Source: Nocardioides iriomotensis (GTDB taxonomy: Bacteria > Actinomycetota > Actinomycetes > Propionibacteriales > Nocardioidaceae). Taken from it: a stretch of 58,351 nt of DNA. The notes beneath the pieces are model-generated. The model had not been told where the DNA came from. It did no database searches and worked only from the letters and a program-made list of their open reading frames with translations. Position 1 is the first letter of the stretch; the number at the start of each line of letters is the position of its first letter. The position numbers and the translations under genes were made by a program. The stretch lies in contig NZ_SDPU01000030.1 in the NCBI RefSeq assembly GCF_004168035.1, positions 1 through 58,351 on the forward strand. Direction: 5' to 3'. Shown piece by piece: positions 33,873-42,099 of this stretch.

Positions 33873-34507
33873 GGGCGGTCGGCTCCTGCCTGGAAGCGGT
33901 CGTCGAGGACGCGGGCCCACTCGTCGAGGATCCGCGCGCGGCGCCGGGTGTCGTCGGTGATCGTGGTGGCGAGGCCGAGGCCGCGGACCAGGTCGAGGGT
34001 GGCCTGCACGAGCTCACGCACCCCGGGCCGCGCCTCGTCGACGCCGAGCAGCTCGACGGCCCACCGGTGCGTCTCCCGGCCGATCCGCTGCTCGAGCGGG
34101 CCGACCGCCTCGTGCAGCTCGGGGTCGGTGCGTGCCGCGACCCACAGCTCGAGCGCCGCGGTGAACACGGGGCTGGTGAAGTGGTCGGCCAGCACCCCGA
34201 GCACCGCGCGGGTACGGCGGTCGCCGGACGGCAGCGCGGCGGCGGCCTCCCGCAGCTCCACGCCGCGCACGTCGGCGAGGTGCTCGACCGCCGCGAGCAC
34301 GAGGGCGCTCTTGCTCGGGAAGTGGTGCAGCTGCGCCCCGCGGCTCACGCCGGCCCTCTCGGACACCAGCGTGGTCGACGTACCGCTCCAGCCGCGCTCC
34401 ACCAGGCACTCGACGGTCGCGTCGAGGAGGCGCTGCCGCATCACGCGGGTGCGCTCCTCCTGCGGCACGCGGGTGCGCGCGCTCCGCTCGGACTGCTCGA
34501 CGCTCAC
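33869..34507 (-). CDS. TetR-family repressor, first gene of the Atu/Liu-like operon
   Basis: 212 residues. HTH: TSTTLVSERAGVSRGAQLHH with HFPSKSALVLAAVEHLAD; the ligand domain follows (about 75-200), ending in DRFQAGADRP. Coupled to the next gene by ATGA, so the operon is probably self-repressed through the AGTCA-AGCC-TGACT site overlapping its -35. The GTG start is 6 nt after CACGAT on the minus strand, suggesting a leaderless mRNA. The likely inducer is a branched acyl-CoA (inference from the operon, comparable to AtuR). Confidence 0.9.
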   Translation of the reverse strand: MSVEQSERSARTRVPQEERTRVMRQRLLDATVECLVERGWSGTSTTLVSERAGVSRGAQLHHFPSKSALVLAAVEHLADVRGVELREAAAALPSGDRRTRAVLGVLADHFTSPVFTAALELWVAARTDPELHEAVGPLEQRIGRETHRWAVELLGVDEARPGVRELVQATLDLVRGLGLATTITDDTRRRARILDEWARVLDDRFQAGADRP

Positions 34508-34513
34508 GCCGCC

Positions 34514-34551
34514 ATCGTGACGTCGACCGGAACAAACAGTCAAGCCTGACT
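34514..34551 (-). promoter_or_regulatory. Promoter and TetR operator of the Atu/Liu-like operon
   Basis: On the minus strand: TTGACT (34543-34538), 18-nt spacer, CACGAT (34519-34514), then 6 nt to the GTG. An inverted repeat AGTCA-AGCC-TGACT (34538-34551) covers the -35, the expected place for repression by the TetR protein encoded next. Confidence 0.65.
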
Positions 34552-34594
34552 TTTTCTGCTGAGACGACGGGGCGGCGAGTGGCAGGATGAGCGC

Positions 34595-35092
34595 GTGTCC
34601 AGGGGGTTCCGGCAAGCCACGCGCGACGACGTCGTGGCCCTGCGCGACCTCGAGCGCACGGCGAACCTCGCCGCGCTCGGGCACGTCTTCCCGCCCGACC
34701 GTTTCCCGTTCCCCGACGACGCCGTCCTCGCGCGCTGGCAGATCGTGCTCGAGGACCCGGACGTCACCGTGCTCGTAACCGAGGACGAGGAGGGCGACAA
34801 GGACCTCGTCGCGTACGCGGCGTACGACTCCACGACGCTGCGCCACCTCGCCGTCCACCCCGACCACTGGGGCGAAGGGCTCGCGTCCGACGCGATCGAG
34901 ACCGCGCTGAACGCCATGGACCTGCGTGGCAGCACCATCGCGTCGCTGTGGTGCCTGGAGGAGAACCACCGGGCCCGCCGGCTCTACGAGTACCTCGGGT
35001 GGCGCCCGGAGCGCGACCGACGGGAGGCGCCGTGGCCGCCGCACCCGACCGAGATGCGCTACACGCGGCTGATCATCGCGTCGGGCCGATGA
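34595..35092 (+). CDS. GNAT-family N-acetyltransferase
   Basis: 165 residues with the GNAT fold: LRHLAVHPDHWGEGLASDAI (motif A with the pantetheine-binding Q/RxxGxG-like loop) and WCLEENHRARRLYEYLGWRP near the C-terminus. Substrate unknown. GTG start 6 nt after CAGGAT. Overlaps the downstream MFS gene by 4 bases, so they form a two-gene unit; an acetyltransferase paired with a drug-type exporter would fit self-protection against a small amine, which is speculative. Confidence 0.88.
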   Translation: MSRGFRQATRDDVVALRDLERTANLAALGHVFPPDRFPFPDDAVLARWQIVLEDPDVTVLVTEDEEGDKDLVAYAAYDSTTLRHLAVHPDHWGEGLASDAIETALNAMDLRGSTIASLWCLEENHRARRLYEYLGWRPERDRREAPWPPHPTEMRYTRLIIASGR

Positions 35093-36516
35093 GCCCGACC
35101 CGCACGGCCTGCCAGGGCACGGGCGAACCCTTCGTCCGTGCAGGTACGGCGGCCGGACGGTGGGTGCTGCTCGCCGCCGTGCTCGCCTCGGGGATGGCGT
35201 TCCTCGACGGCTCGGTCGTCAACGTCGCCCTGCCCCGGATCGGCGACGATCTCGGCGCCGACGTCGCCGAGCTGCAGTGGGTGGTCAACGCCTACCTGCT
35301 CACCCTGGCCTCGCTGATCCTCGTCGGCGGCGGCCTCGGCGACCGCTACGGCCGGCGCCGGGTCTTCCTCGTCGGCATCGCCTGGTTCGGCGTCGCGTCC
35401 CTGCTCTGCGCGGCGGCCCAGACCGCTGACCAGCTGGTGCTGGCCCGGCTCGTGCAGGGCATCGGCGGCGCGCTCCTCACCCCGGGCAGCCTGGCGATCA
35501 TCCAGGGCTCGTTCCGGCCGCAGGACCGCGGCAAGGCGATCGGCCAGTGGGCCGGGCTGGGCGGCGTCGCCGCGGCGGTCGGCCCGCCGCTCGGGGGCTG
35601 GGTCATCGAGGTGGCGAGCTGGCGCTGGATCTTCCTCGCCAACGTCCCCCTCGCGCTGGCGATCATCGTGATCGGCCTCCGGCACGTCCCGGAGAGCCTC
35701 GACCCGGACGCGCCGCGCGGGTACGACGTGGCCGGATCGGTCCTCGGCGTGCTCGCCCTCGGTGGCGTCACCTACGCGCTGATCGAGGTCAGCTCGCCGT
35801 TCGCCGTGCCGTTCGGCGTCGTCGGCGTCCTCGCGCTGGTGGCGTTCCTGCTGGTCGAGGCGCGCAGCCCGCACCCGTTGATGCCGCTGCACCTGTTCCG
35901 CTCGCGCACGTTCAGCGTCGCCAACGCGATGACGGTGCTCGTGTACGGAGCGCTCGGGGCGATGTCGTTCTTCCTCGTGCTGCAGCTGCAGGTCGTGGTC
36001 GGCTACGCGCCCTGGCAGGCCGGTCTCGCGACGCTGCCGATGACGCTGGTGATGCTGGCCGGCTCCTCGCGCTCGGGCGCGCTGGCGGCGCGGATCGGGC
36101 CGTGGCTGCAGATGTCGGTCGGCCCGGCGCTGTGCGGCGTCGGCGCGTTCCTGCTGGTGCCGGTCGGCGTCGGCAGCTCCTACTGGCTCGACGTGCTACC
36201 CGGCCTCACCGTCTTCTCCGTCGGCCTCACCTCCCTGGTGGCGCCGCTGACCACCAGCGTGATGGCGGCGGCGCCGGACCGGTTCAGCGGCGTGGCCAGC
36301 GGGATCAACAACGCGGTCGCCCGGACCGGATCGCTGCTCGCGGTCGCCGCGCTGCCGGCCCTGGTCGGGCTGGCGGGCGCGGACTACGCGCGGCCGGACG
36401 TGTTCGACGCCGGCTACGAGCGCGCCCTGACCATCTGCGGCGTGCTGCTGCTGGTGGGCGGCGCGGTCAGCTTCGTCGGGCTGCCGCGGCGGCCGCCTTC
36501 CGCCGCAGGGCGCTGA
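35089..36516 (+). CDS. DHA2-type (14-TMS) MFS exporter
   Basis: 475 residues, EmrB/QacA-like proton antiporter. Strings: SGMAFLDGSVVNVALPRIGD (motif D1), GGGLGDRYGRRRVFLVGIAW (motif A), LARLVQGIGGALLTPGSLAI and GVAAAVGPPLGGWVIE (motif C region). About 14 hydrophobic helices. The ATG overlaps the GNAT stop. Its last 50 bp overlap the end of the converging monooxygenase gene. Substrate not predictable; the QacA-specific acidic residue in helix 10 was not checked. Confidence 0.92.
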   Translation: MSPTRTACQGTGEPFVRAGTAAGRWVLLAAVLASGMAFLDGSVVNVALPRIGDDLGADVAELQWVVNAYLLTLASLILVGGGLGDRYGRRRVFLVGIAWFGVASLLCAAAQTADQLVLARLVQGIGGALLTPGSLAIIQGSFRPQDRGKAIGQWAGLGGVAAAVGPPLGGWVIEVASWRWIFLANVPLALAIIVIGLRHVPESLDPDAPRGYDVAGSVLGVLALGGVTYALIEVSSPFAVPFGVVGVLALVAFLLVEARSPHPLMPLHLFRSRTFSVANAMTVLVYGALGAMSFFLVLQLQVVVGYAPWQAGLATLPMTLVMLAGSSRSGALAARIGPWLQMSVGPALCGVGAFLLVPVGVGSSYWLDVLPGLTVFSVGLTSLVAPLTTSVMAAAPDRFSGVASGINNAVARTGSLLAVAALPALVGLAGADYARPDVFDAGYERALTICGVLLLVGGAVSFVGLPRRPPSAAGR

Positions 36517-37882
36517 GCCTCCCGCGTGCGCCCGTCGGCTCACCGGCGACCCGGGCCCGGCCGGCCCGACGCTCGCGGACGAGCTCGGCCCGGTACTTGT
36601 GGAAGTCGACCTGGATCGTGTGCCGCTTCGACGCGACGTAGCGCTTGCGCAGCGCCTCGTCGTACTCACGGATCTGCCGCCGCATGTCGTCGTACGACGG
36701 GAGCGCCGCCTCCCCGGTGACCAGGTCGGCGACCCAGTGCGACTGCGCCTCGGCCAGCGGCATGATCGCGCCGAGCGGCTGGATCAGTCCGACGAAGTAG
36801 AGGCCGGGGTGGTCGGGGTCGACGACGCGGCGGTACAGGTCGACGTGGTTGTCGCCGGCCCGGACGACCCGGTCGTCGAGGAACGGGAAACTGACCTTGT
36901 AGCCGGTGCAGTAGACGACGACGTCCACCTCGTAGGCCGACCCGTCGACGAAGAAGACCTTGGACCCCTCGAAGCGGTCGATGTTGGGCAGCACCGTGAT
37001 GTCGCCGTGGCCGAGCCGGGTGAGCAGGTCGTCGCTGACGGTGGGGTGCGCGTGCAGCACGCGGTGGTCGGGCCGCGGCAGGCCGTAGTCGGTCAGCCGG
37101 CCTTGAGTCACCCGCAGCAGCGCCCCCATCGCGGTCTGCTGCACCAGCGTCGGCGTGCGGGCGATGACCCCGTCGGTGAGGTGGTCGGTCGGCACGCCGA
37201 ACACGAACTTCGGGACGATGTGCGCGCCGCGGCGCATGGTGAGGTAGGTGCGCTCGGCGACCCGCGAGGACTCGACCGCGATGTCGGTGGCGGAGTTGCC
37301 AATGCCCAGCACCAGCACGCGCTTGCCCTCGAGCAGGTCGGGCGTCTTGTAGTAGTGGGCGTGGATCTGCGTGCCGGGGAAGTCCTCGGCGCCCGGGAAC
37401 GACGGCTCCGGCCAGCGCGGGTCCCAGTGGTGCCCGTTCGCGACGACCACGTGCCGGTAGCGGCTGGTCTCGGGCTCGTCGGGCTCCCCGTGCTCGTTGC
37501 GGCCGCGCACGGTCACGTCGTACCCGTCGCGCCCGTCGCCGACCGGCTCCACCTTGACCACCTCGGTGCGGAACCGGATGTGCTCGCGGAGGCCGAAGTG
37601 GTCGACGAAGTCGTCGAAGTACTGCGCGATCTGCCAGTGGCTCGGGTACTCCGGCAGGTCCTCGGGCATCGGGTAGGCGGCGTACTCCATCAGCTGCCGC
37701 GAGGTGTTGATGTGCAGGGACCTGTACGCCGACGAGAGGCCGTTGTCGTTGCCGTAGCGCCAGTTGCCGCCGACCTCGCTGCCGAGCTCGAAGACGTCCA
37801 CCTCCACCCCGCGCTCGAGCAGGACCTGCGCCGCCGAGATCCCCGACGACCCGGCACCGATGACGCAGACGCGGGAAGACAT
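36467..37882 (-). CDS. Flavin-containing monooxygenase
   Basis: 471 residues using FAD and NADPH. FAD-binding VIGAGSSGISAAQVL (6-20), the FMO/BVMO-type fingerprint FPGTQIHAHYY (F-x-G-x3-H-x3-Y), NADPH-binding VLGIGNSATDIAVES, and a second ATG-type loop VDVVVYCTGYKVSFPFL. Reactions in this family are N- or S-oxygenation or Baeyer-Villiger oxidation of ketones; sequence alone does not say which. The ATG lies 7 nt after CAAGGT. Basic C-terminal tail (RKAAAAAARRS) is unusual. Divergent from an acetoacetate-decarboxylase-like gene across one operator. Confidence 0.9.
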   Translation of the reverse strand: MSSRVCVIGAGSSGISAAQVLLERGVEVDVFELGSEVGGNWRYGNDNGLSSAYRSLHINTSRQLMEYAAYPMPEDLPEYPSHWQIAQYFDDFVDHFGLREHIRFRTEVVKVEPVGDGRDGYDVTVRGRNEHGEPDEPETSRYRHVVVANGHHWDPRWPEPSFPGAEDFPGTQIHAHYYKTPDLLEGKRVLVLGIGNSATDIAVESSRVAERTYLTMRRGAHIVPKFVFGVPTDHLTDGVIARTPTLVQQTAMGALLRVTQGRLTDYGLPRPDHRVLHAHPTVSDDLLTRLGHGDITVLPNIDRFEGSKVFFVDGSAYEVDVVVYCTGYKVSFPFLDDRVVRAGDNHVDLYRRVVDPDHPGLYFVGLIQPLGAIMPLAEAQSHWVADLVTGEAALPSYDDMRRQIREYDEALRKRYVASKRHTIQVDFHKYRAELVRERRAGRARVAGEPTGARGRLSALRRKAAAAAARRS

Positions 37883-37889
37883 GGGCTCC

Positions 37890-37922
37890 ACCTTGGCAGA
37901 ACACGTTCTGGTGTTGAAGGGT
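37890..37922. promoter_or_regulatory. Divergent overlapping promoters with KstR-like operator
   Basis: CAGAAC-AC-GTTCTG (37897-37910) is a perfect 6+2+6 palindrome. It matches the AACnnGTT core known for KstR/TetR sites in actinobacteria, with outer C/G instead of T/A. Plus strand: TTGGCA (37893-37898), N18, AAGGGT (37917-37922), 6 nt to GTG 37929. Minus strand: TTCAAC (37918-37913), N17, CAAGGT (37895-37890), 7 nt to ATG 37882. One site can thus control both genes. Confidence 0.65.
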
Positions 37923-37928
37923 GGCGGC

Positions 37929-38513
37929 GTGGCTTTTCCCTCCCCGCCGTGGCACCTGTCCGCGCAGATGTGGCTGTCGGTCTTCCGCGTTCCGGGCGGC
38001 GCCGGCGTCGAGCCGGGCGTGTACGGCGCCGCGTTCGTCTCCTACGAACCACCGGGCGTGCTGAGCTACCGCGAGCTGCTCGTCGCGCGCCTGCTCGACA
38101 CCCGCCGGCGCCGGGTGCGGATCACCGACATCTGGGTCGACAACGAGACCTCGCGCGAGGGCGGCCGGGTGCTGTGGGCGATCCCGAAGGAGCTGGCCGA
38201 GCTCGACCTGGAGGAGACCCGGGTCGGCCCGACGTCGCACACCGCGCTGGCGGCGCGGGTCGACGGCGCGGCCGTCGCGTCGGCAGAGTTCGCGGCGGCG
38301 CCGGGCGCGGCCCTGCTGCGGGCCCCGTTCTCCGCGACGATCTCGCAGGAGCGCGACGGCGCAGAGGTGCTCACGTCGTGGCGCGGGTCCGCGAAATCCC
38401 TTCCTGCACTCGGCTTCTGGGACTTCGACCCGACCGGGCCGCTCGCGTTCCTGCACGGCCGGCGGCCGCTGGTGTCGTTCCGGCTGACCGACGTGCGGAT
38501 GGTGTTCGGCTGA
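37929..38513 (+). CDS. Acetoacetate decarboxylase-like protein
   Basis: 194 residues from the chosen GTG, which has a promoter-like AAGGGT 6 nt upstream; GTG 37911 and ATG 37881 are in-frame alternatives that would place the operator inside the gene. Strings such as FPSPPWHLSAQMWLSVFRV, ITDIWVDNETSREGGRVLWA and IPKELAEL fit the ADC superfamily. The Lys in IPKELAEL corresponds to the usual Schiff-base region, but I cannot confirm the catalytic lysine by eye. Many members are not decarboxylases. Paired with the monooxygenase, it may process a ketone or keto-acid. Confidence 0.8.
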   Translation: MAFPSPPWHLSAQMWLSVFRVPGGAGVEPGVYGAAFVSYEPPGVLSYRELLVARLLDTRRRRVRITDIWVDNETSREGGRVLWAIPKELAELDLEETRVGPTSHTALAARVDGAAVASAEFAAAPGAALLRAPFSATISQERDGAEVLTSWRGSAKSLPALGFWDFDPTGPLAFLHGRRPLVSFRLTDVRMVFG

Positions 38514-38516
38514 GTC

Positions 38517-39137
38517 CTACCGGACGACCTCGTACTCCACGTGCGTGGCGTGCGGGGAGTCCCACACCTGCACCTTGCGGAGCGTGAGGTCCGAGGTGAA
38601 CCCGTCGAACAGCCGCTTGCCGCCGCCGAGCACGACCGGCGCGGTGGAGATGACGAGCCGGTCGACGACCCCGGCGTCGAGCGCCTGCCGGACCAGCGAC
38701 CCGCCGCCCATCACGTTGACGTACTTGTCGCCCGCGGCCTCGGTGGCCTGGGCGAGCGCCGCCTCGAAGCTCGGCACGAACCGGAAGCCGGCGCTGGGAT
38801 CGGGCTGGTCGTCCACTCGGCTGGTGACGACGAAGAGCGGGATCTCCCACGGGTTGCTGCCGCCCCAGGCCTCGGCCGACTCGTAGGTGTTGCGGCCGCA
38901 GATGACCGCGCCCTGGCGGTTGCCGAACGCGCCGAGGAACTCTTCGTCGGCACCGTCCGCCTCGCCGACGGTCTCGCCGGCAGCGTCCTGCTCATAAGTC
39001 CAGGGACCGCCGAAGACCCAGTAGTGCAGCCGTTCGCCGCCCTTGCCCAGCCCGCAGCCGGGCCCGTCGTCGGGGCCGGCGAAGTAGCCGTCGACGGAGA
39101 CGGTCAGTCCGGCTGCGACGGTCGCCTTGCTGGTCAT
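38517..39137 (-). CDS. Dihydrofolate-reductase/RibD C-domain family protein
   Basis: 206 residues, NADPH-dependent reductase fold: LTVSVDGYFAGPDDGPG at the start, AVICGRNTYESAEAWGG in the cofactor region, and the NADPH loop YVNVMGGGSLVRQALDAGVV. This family is widespread in actinomycetes with mostly unknown substrates; it is not the housekeeping DHFR or complete RibD. AGGAGG lies close before the ATG. Single gene, converging with the acetoacetate-decarboxylase-like gene (3-bp gap). Confidence 0.85.
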   Translation of the reverse strand: MTSKATVAAGLTVSVDGYFAGPDDGPGCGLGKGGERLHYWVFGGPWTYEQDAAGETVGEADGADEEFLGAFGNRQGAVICGRNTYESAEAWGGSNPWEIPLFVVTSRVDDQPDPSAGFRFVPSFEAALAQATEAAGDKYVNVMGGGSLVRQALDAGVVDRLVISTAPVVLGGGKRLFDGFTSDLTLRKVQVWDSPHATHVEYEVVR

Positions 39138-39197
39138 GAGGTCCTCCTGGGTGGTCGGTCACTCGTACCGACTCGGACCCGCCCGGGAACTCATCGG

Positions 39198-39938
39198 TCA
39201 GGCGAGGAAGCCGCGCAGCAGGGAGGCCGAGCCCGCCAGGTGCTCCTCCATCGCGGCGGCGGCGTCGCCGACCACCCCGGCCAGGATCGCGCTGACGACC
39301 GCCTCGTGCTGCTCGTTGGAGTGCGCGATGTTGCGCGGCAGCAGCGGGATGTCGTCGAGGAAGTGGTTCACCGCCATCCGGTTGTCCGCGACCAGCGGGA
39401 CCAACGACCGCACGCCGGACAGCTCGGCGATCGTGAGGTGCAGCCGCGAGTCGAGCCGCCGGTAGTCCTCCGGCCCGGCCTGGCTGGTCTCCCGCAGCGC
39501 GGTCCAGAGCCGCTCCCGCTCGGGTGCGCTGAGCGTGCGCTGAGCGGCGAGGCGGCAGGCGCCCACCTCCAGCACCTCGCGCAGCGCGAGCGCGTCCTCG
39601 AGGTCGGCCGCGTCGGGCGGCTCCTCGTGGCCCCCGGCCACGACGGCCGCCGGACCGGTGGGCAGCTCGTCGACGACGAACGTTCCGCCGTACCGCCCGC
39701 GCCGCGAGAGCAGGTACCCCGCGTCGGCGAGTGAGCGGATCGCGTCGCGGACGGTGTCGCGGCTGACCGAGAACCGCAGCGCGAGCTCGCGCTCCGACGG
39801 GAGCTGCTCCCCCGGCGCGACGACGCCGAGCCGGATCGTCTGCAGGAGCCGCTGCACGGTCTCCTCGAACGCGTTTCCGGGCCGGACCGGCCGGAAGAAC
39901 GTCTGCTCGATGCGGTCTGTCATGGGTCGGACCGTCAC
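39198..39938 (-). CDS. GntR/FadR-family transcriptional regulator
   Basis: 246 residues. Winged helix (about 22-90): LPSERELALRFSVSRDTVRD and AIRSLADAGYLLSRRGRYGG. The FadR-type all-helical effector domain follows (about 100-240), with candidate metal-binding residues in RRLDSRLHLTIAEL and HSNEQHEAVVSAIL. The GTG overlaps the SDR stop (GTGA); ATG at 39923 is the alternative. As last gene of the glutamylation operon it probably regulates that operon; candidate half-sites are TTGGAGA in the permease/ligase intergenic region. Confidence 0.88.
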   Translation of the reverse strand: MTVRPMTDRIEQTFFRPVRPGNAFEETVQRLLQTIRLGVVAPGEQLPSERELALRFSVSRDTVRDAIRSLADAGYLLSRRGRYGGTFVVDELPTGPAAVVAGGHEEPPDAADLEDALALREVLEVGACRLAAQRTLSAPERERLWTALRETSQAGPEDYRRLDSRLHLTIAELSGVRSLVPLVADNRMAVNHFLDDIPLLPRNIAHSNEQHEAVVSAILAGVVGDAAAAMEEHLAGSASLLRGFLA

Positions 39939-40726
39939 AGCGGCGTCACGTACGCCGCGTGGATGCCGCCGTCGACGATGAAGCTGGAGGCGGTGATGAA
40001 CGACGCGTCGTCGCTGGCGAGGAACGCCACCGCCGCCGCGAGCTCCTCGGGCTCAGCGAACCGGCCGACCGGCACGTGCACGAGCCGCCGGGCGGCTCGC
40101 TCGGGGTCCTTGGCGAAGAGCTCGCGCAACAGCGGGGTGTTGACCGGGCCGGGGCAGAGCGCGTTGACCCGGATGCCCTGCCGGGCGTACTGCACGCCGA
40201 GCTCGCGGGACATCGCGAGCACGCCGCCCTTGGACGCGGTGTAGGAGATCTGCGACGTGGCGGAGCCCATCACGGCGACGAACGAGGCGGTGTTGATGAT
40301 CGAGCCGCGGCCCTGCGGGACCATGTGCCGCAGGGCGGCCTTGCAGCACAGGAAGACCGAGGTCAGGTTGACCTGCTGCACGCGGTCCCAGGCCTCGATG
40401 CCGGTGTCCTCGATGAGGTCGTCCTCCGGCGGGGAGATGCCCGCGTTGTTGAACGCGATGTCGAGCCGGCCGTGCTCGCGGGCGACGCCGTCGAACAACG
40501 CATCGACCTGCTCCTGGCTGGCGACGTCGACGGCGACGAACGAGCCGCCCACCTCATCGGCCGCGGCCTTGCCGGTGGTCGGGTCGAGGTCGGCGACGAC
40601 GACGTGCGCGCCCTCGGCCGCCAGGCGGTGCGCGGAAGCGAGGCCGATGCCGCTCGCGCCGCCGGTGACGACGGCGACGCGGCCGGCCAGGCGCTGGGTG
40701 AGGTCGACGGTGGGCAGGCTGGTCAT
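39935..40726 (-). CDS. Short-chain dehydrogenase/reductase (predicted alcohol dehydrogenase of the operon)
   Basis: 263 residues. NAD(P) motif VTGGASGIGLASAHRL, an Asp at the end of beta-2 (VVVADLDP) favouring NAD, NNAGISPP, catalytic Ser in INTASFVAVMG and YTASKGG for Tyr/Lys. In the gamma-glutamylation cluster, an SDR could oxidise the hydroxyl of gamma-glutamylethanolamide to the aldehyde, the step before the aldehyde dehydrogenase. Coupled to both neighbours by 4-base overlaps. Confidence 0.88.
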   Translation of the reverse strand: MTSLPTVDLTQRLAGRVAVVTGGASGIGLASAHRLAAEGAHVVVADLDPTTGKAAADEVGGSFVAVDVASQEQVDALFDGVAREHGRLDIAFNNAGISPPEDDLIEDTGIEAWDRVQQVNLTSVFLCCKAALRHMVPQGRGSIINTASFVAVMGSATSQISYTASKGGVLAMSRELGVQYARQGIRVNALCPGPVNTPLLRELFAKDPERAARRLVHVPVGRFAEPEELAAAVAFLASDDASFITASSFIVDGGIHAAYVTPL

Positions 40727-42099
40727 GACGGGGACTCCGTGCTGTCGATGGCGAGGAAGACGTTCTTGGTCTCCGTGAACTGGAGCGGCGCGTCGGGACC
40801 GAGCTCGCGGCCGATGCCGGACTGCTTGAAGCCGCCGAAAGGCGTCGAGTAGCGCACCGAGGAGTGCGAGTTGACCGACAGGTTGCCGGCCTCGACCGCG
40901 CGCGAGACCCGGACGGCGCGGGAGAGGTCACGGGTCCAGATCGAGCCGGACAGGCCGTACGCCGAGTCGTTGGCCAGCGTGATCGCGTCGGCCTCGTCGT
41001 CGAACGGCAGGACCGCGACGACCGGCCCGAACACCTCCTCGCGCACCACCGCGTCGTCGCGCGACGGGGTCAGCACGGTCGGCGGGAACCACCAGCCGGG
41101 TCCGTCGGGCGCCGTACCCCGGAAGGCGACGGGTGCGTCGTCGGGCACGTAGGAGGCGACCTTCTCCCGGTGCGCCTCGGAGACGAGCGGGCCCATCTCG
41201 GTGCCTTCGTCGTTGGGGTCGCCGACCGCGACGCCGGACACGGCCGGCTCGAAGAGCTCCATGAACCGGTCGTAGACGCTGCGCTGCACGAGGATCCGGC
41301 TGCGGGCGCAGCAGTCCTGGCCGGCGTTGTCGAAGATGCCGTACGGCGCGGAGGCGGCCGCCTGCTCGAGGTCGCTGTCGGCGAAGACGATGTTGGCGCT
41401 CTTGCCGCCCAGCTCGAGCGTCACGCGCTTGACGTGTGCGGCGGCGCGGGCCATCACCCGGGTGCCGGTCTCGGTGGACCCGGTGAACACGATCTTGCGC
41501 ACGTCGGGGTGGTCGACGAGCGCCTCGCCGACGACGGAGCCCTTGCCGGGCAGCACCTGGAACAGGCCGGCGGGCAGGCCGGCCTCGGCGCCGAGCTCGG
41601 CGATCCGCATCGCGGTCAGCGGCGTCCACTCGGCCGGCTTCACGAGCACGGCGTTGCCGGCGGCGAGCGCGGGACCGAGCCCCCAGCCGAGGATCGGCAT
41701 CGGGAAGTTCCAGGGCGTGATGATGCCGACCACGCCCATCGGCTCCTCGAAGGTGATGTCGAGGCCACCGGCGACAGGGATCTGCTTGCCCAGCAGGCGT
41801 TCCGGCGCCGCGGAGTAGTAGGTCAGCACGTCGCGCACGTTGCCCGCCTCCCAGCGGGCCTGGCCGATCGGGTGGCCGGCGTTGGCGACCTCGAGCGCGG
41901 CGAGCTCCTCGACGTGCGCGTCGACGTGGGCGGCGAAGTCGCGGAGCGCGCCGGCGCGGTCGGCGGGGGCGAGCGCCGCCCACGTCCGCTGGGCCGCCTG
42001 GGCCTTCGCGACGGCGGCGTCGACCTCCTCCGCCTCCAGCTCCTCGACCGTGGTCACCACCGACTCGTCGGCGGGGTTGACCACCTCGAACACGCTCAC
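40723..42099 (-). CDS. Aldehyde dehydrogenase (PuuC-like context)
   Basis: 458 residues, NAD(P)-dependent. Motifs: GIITPWNFPMPILGWGLGPA, cofactor FTGSTETGTRVM, catalytic Glu in VTLELGGKSANIV and nucleophile Cys263 in DNAGQDCCARS. The final third has EEVFGPVVAVLPFDDEADAI. In the pathway proposed here it would oxidise gamma-glutamyl-aminoaldehyde to the acid. GTG chosen (VSVFEVVNPADES) with AAGGAG about 15 nt upstream; it overlaps the PuuD-like stop. Confidence 0.92.
   Translation of the reverse strand: MSVFEVVNPADESVVTTVEELEAEEVDAAVAKAQAAQRTWAALAPADRAGALRDFAAHVDAHVEELAALEVANAGHPIGQARWEAGNVRDVLTYYSAAPERLLGKQIPVAGGLDITFEEPMGVVGIITPWNFPMPILGWGLGPALAAGNAVLVKPAEWTPLTAMRIAELGAEAGLPAGLFQVLPGKGSVVGEALVDHPDVRKIVFTGSTETGTRVMARAAAHVKRVTLELGGKSANIVFADSDLEQAAASAPYGIFDNAGQDCCARSRILVQRSVYDRFMELFEPAVSGVAVGDPNDEGTEMGPLVSEAHREKVASYVPDDAPVAFRGTAPDGPGWWFPPTVLTPSRDDAVVREEVFGPVVAVLPFDDEADAITLANDSAYGLSGSIWTRDLSRAVRVSRAVEAGNLSVNSHSSVRYSTPFGGFKQSGIGRELGPDAPLQFTETKNVFLAIDSTESPS

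Noticed and set aside
38517-39137. Housekeeping dihydrofolate reductase or RibD
   Set aside because: The sequence matches the RibD C-domain-like actinobacterial subfamily, with no deaminase domain and no folate or riboflavin genes nearby.
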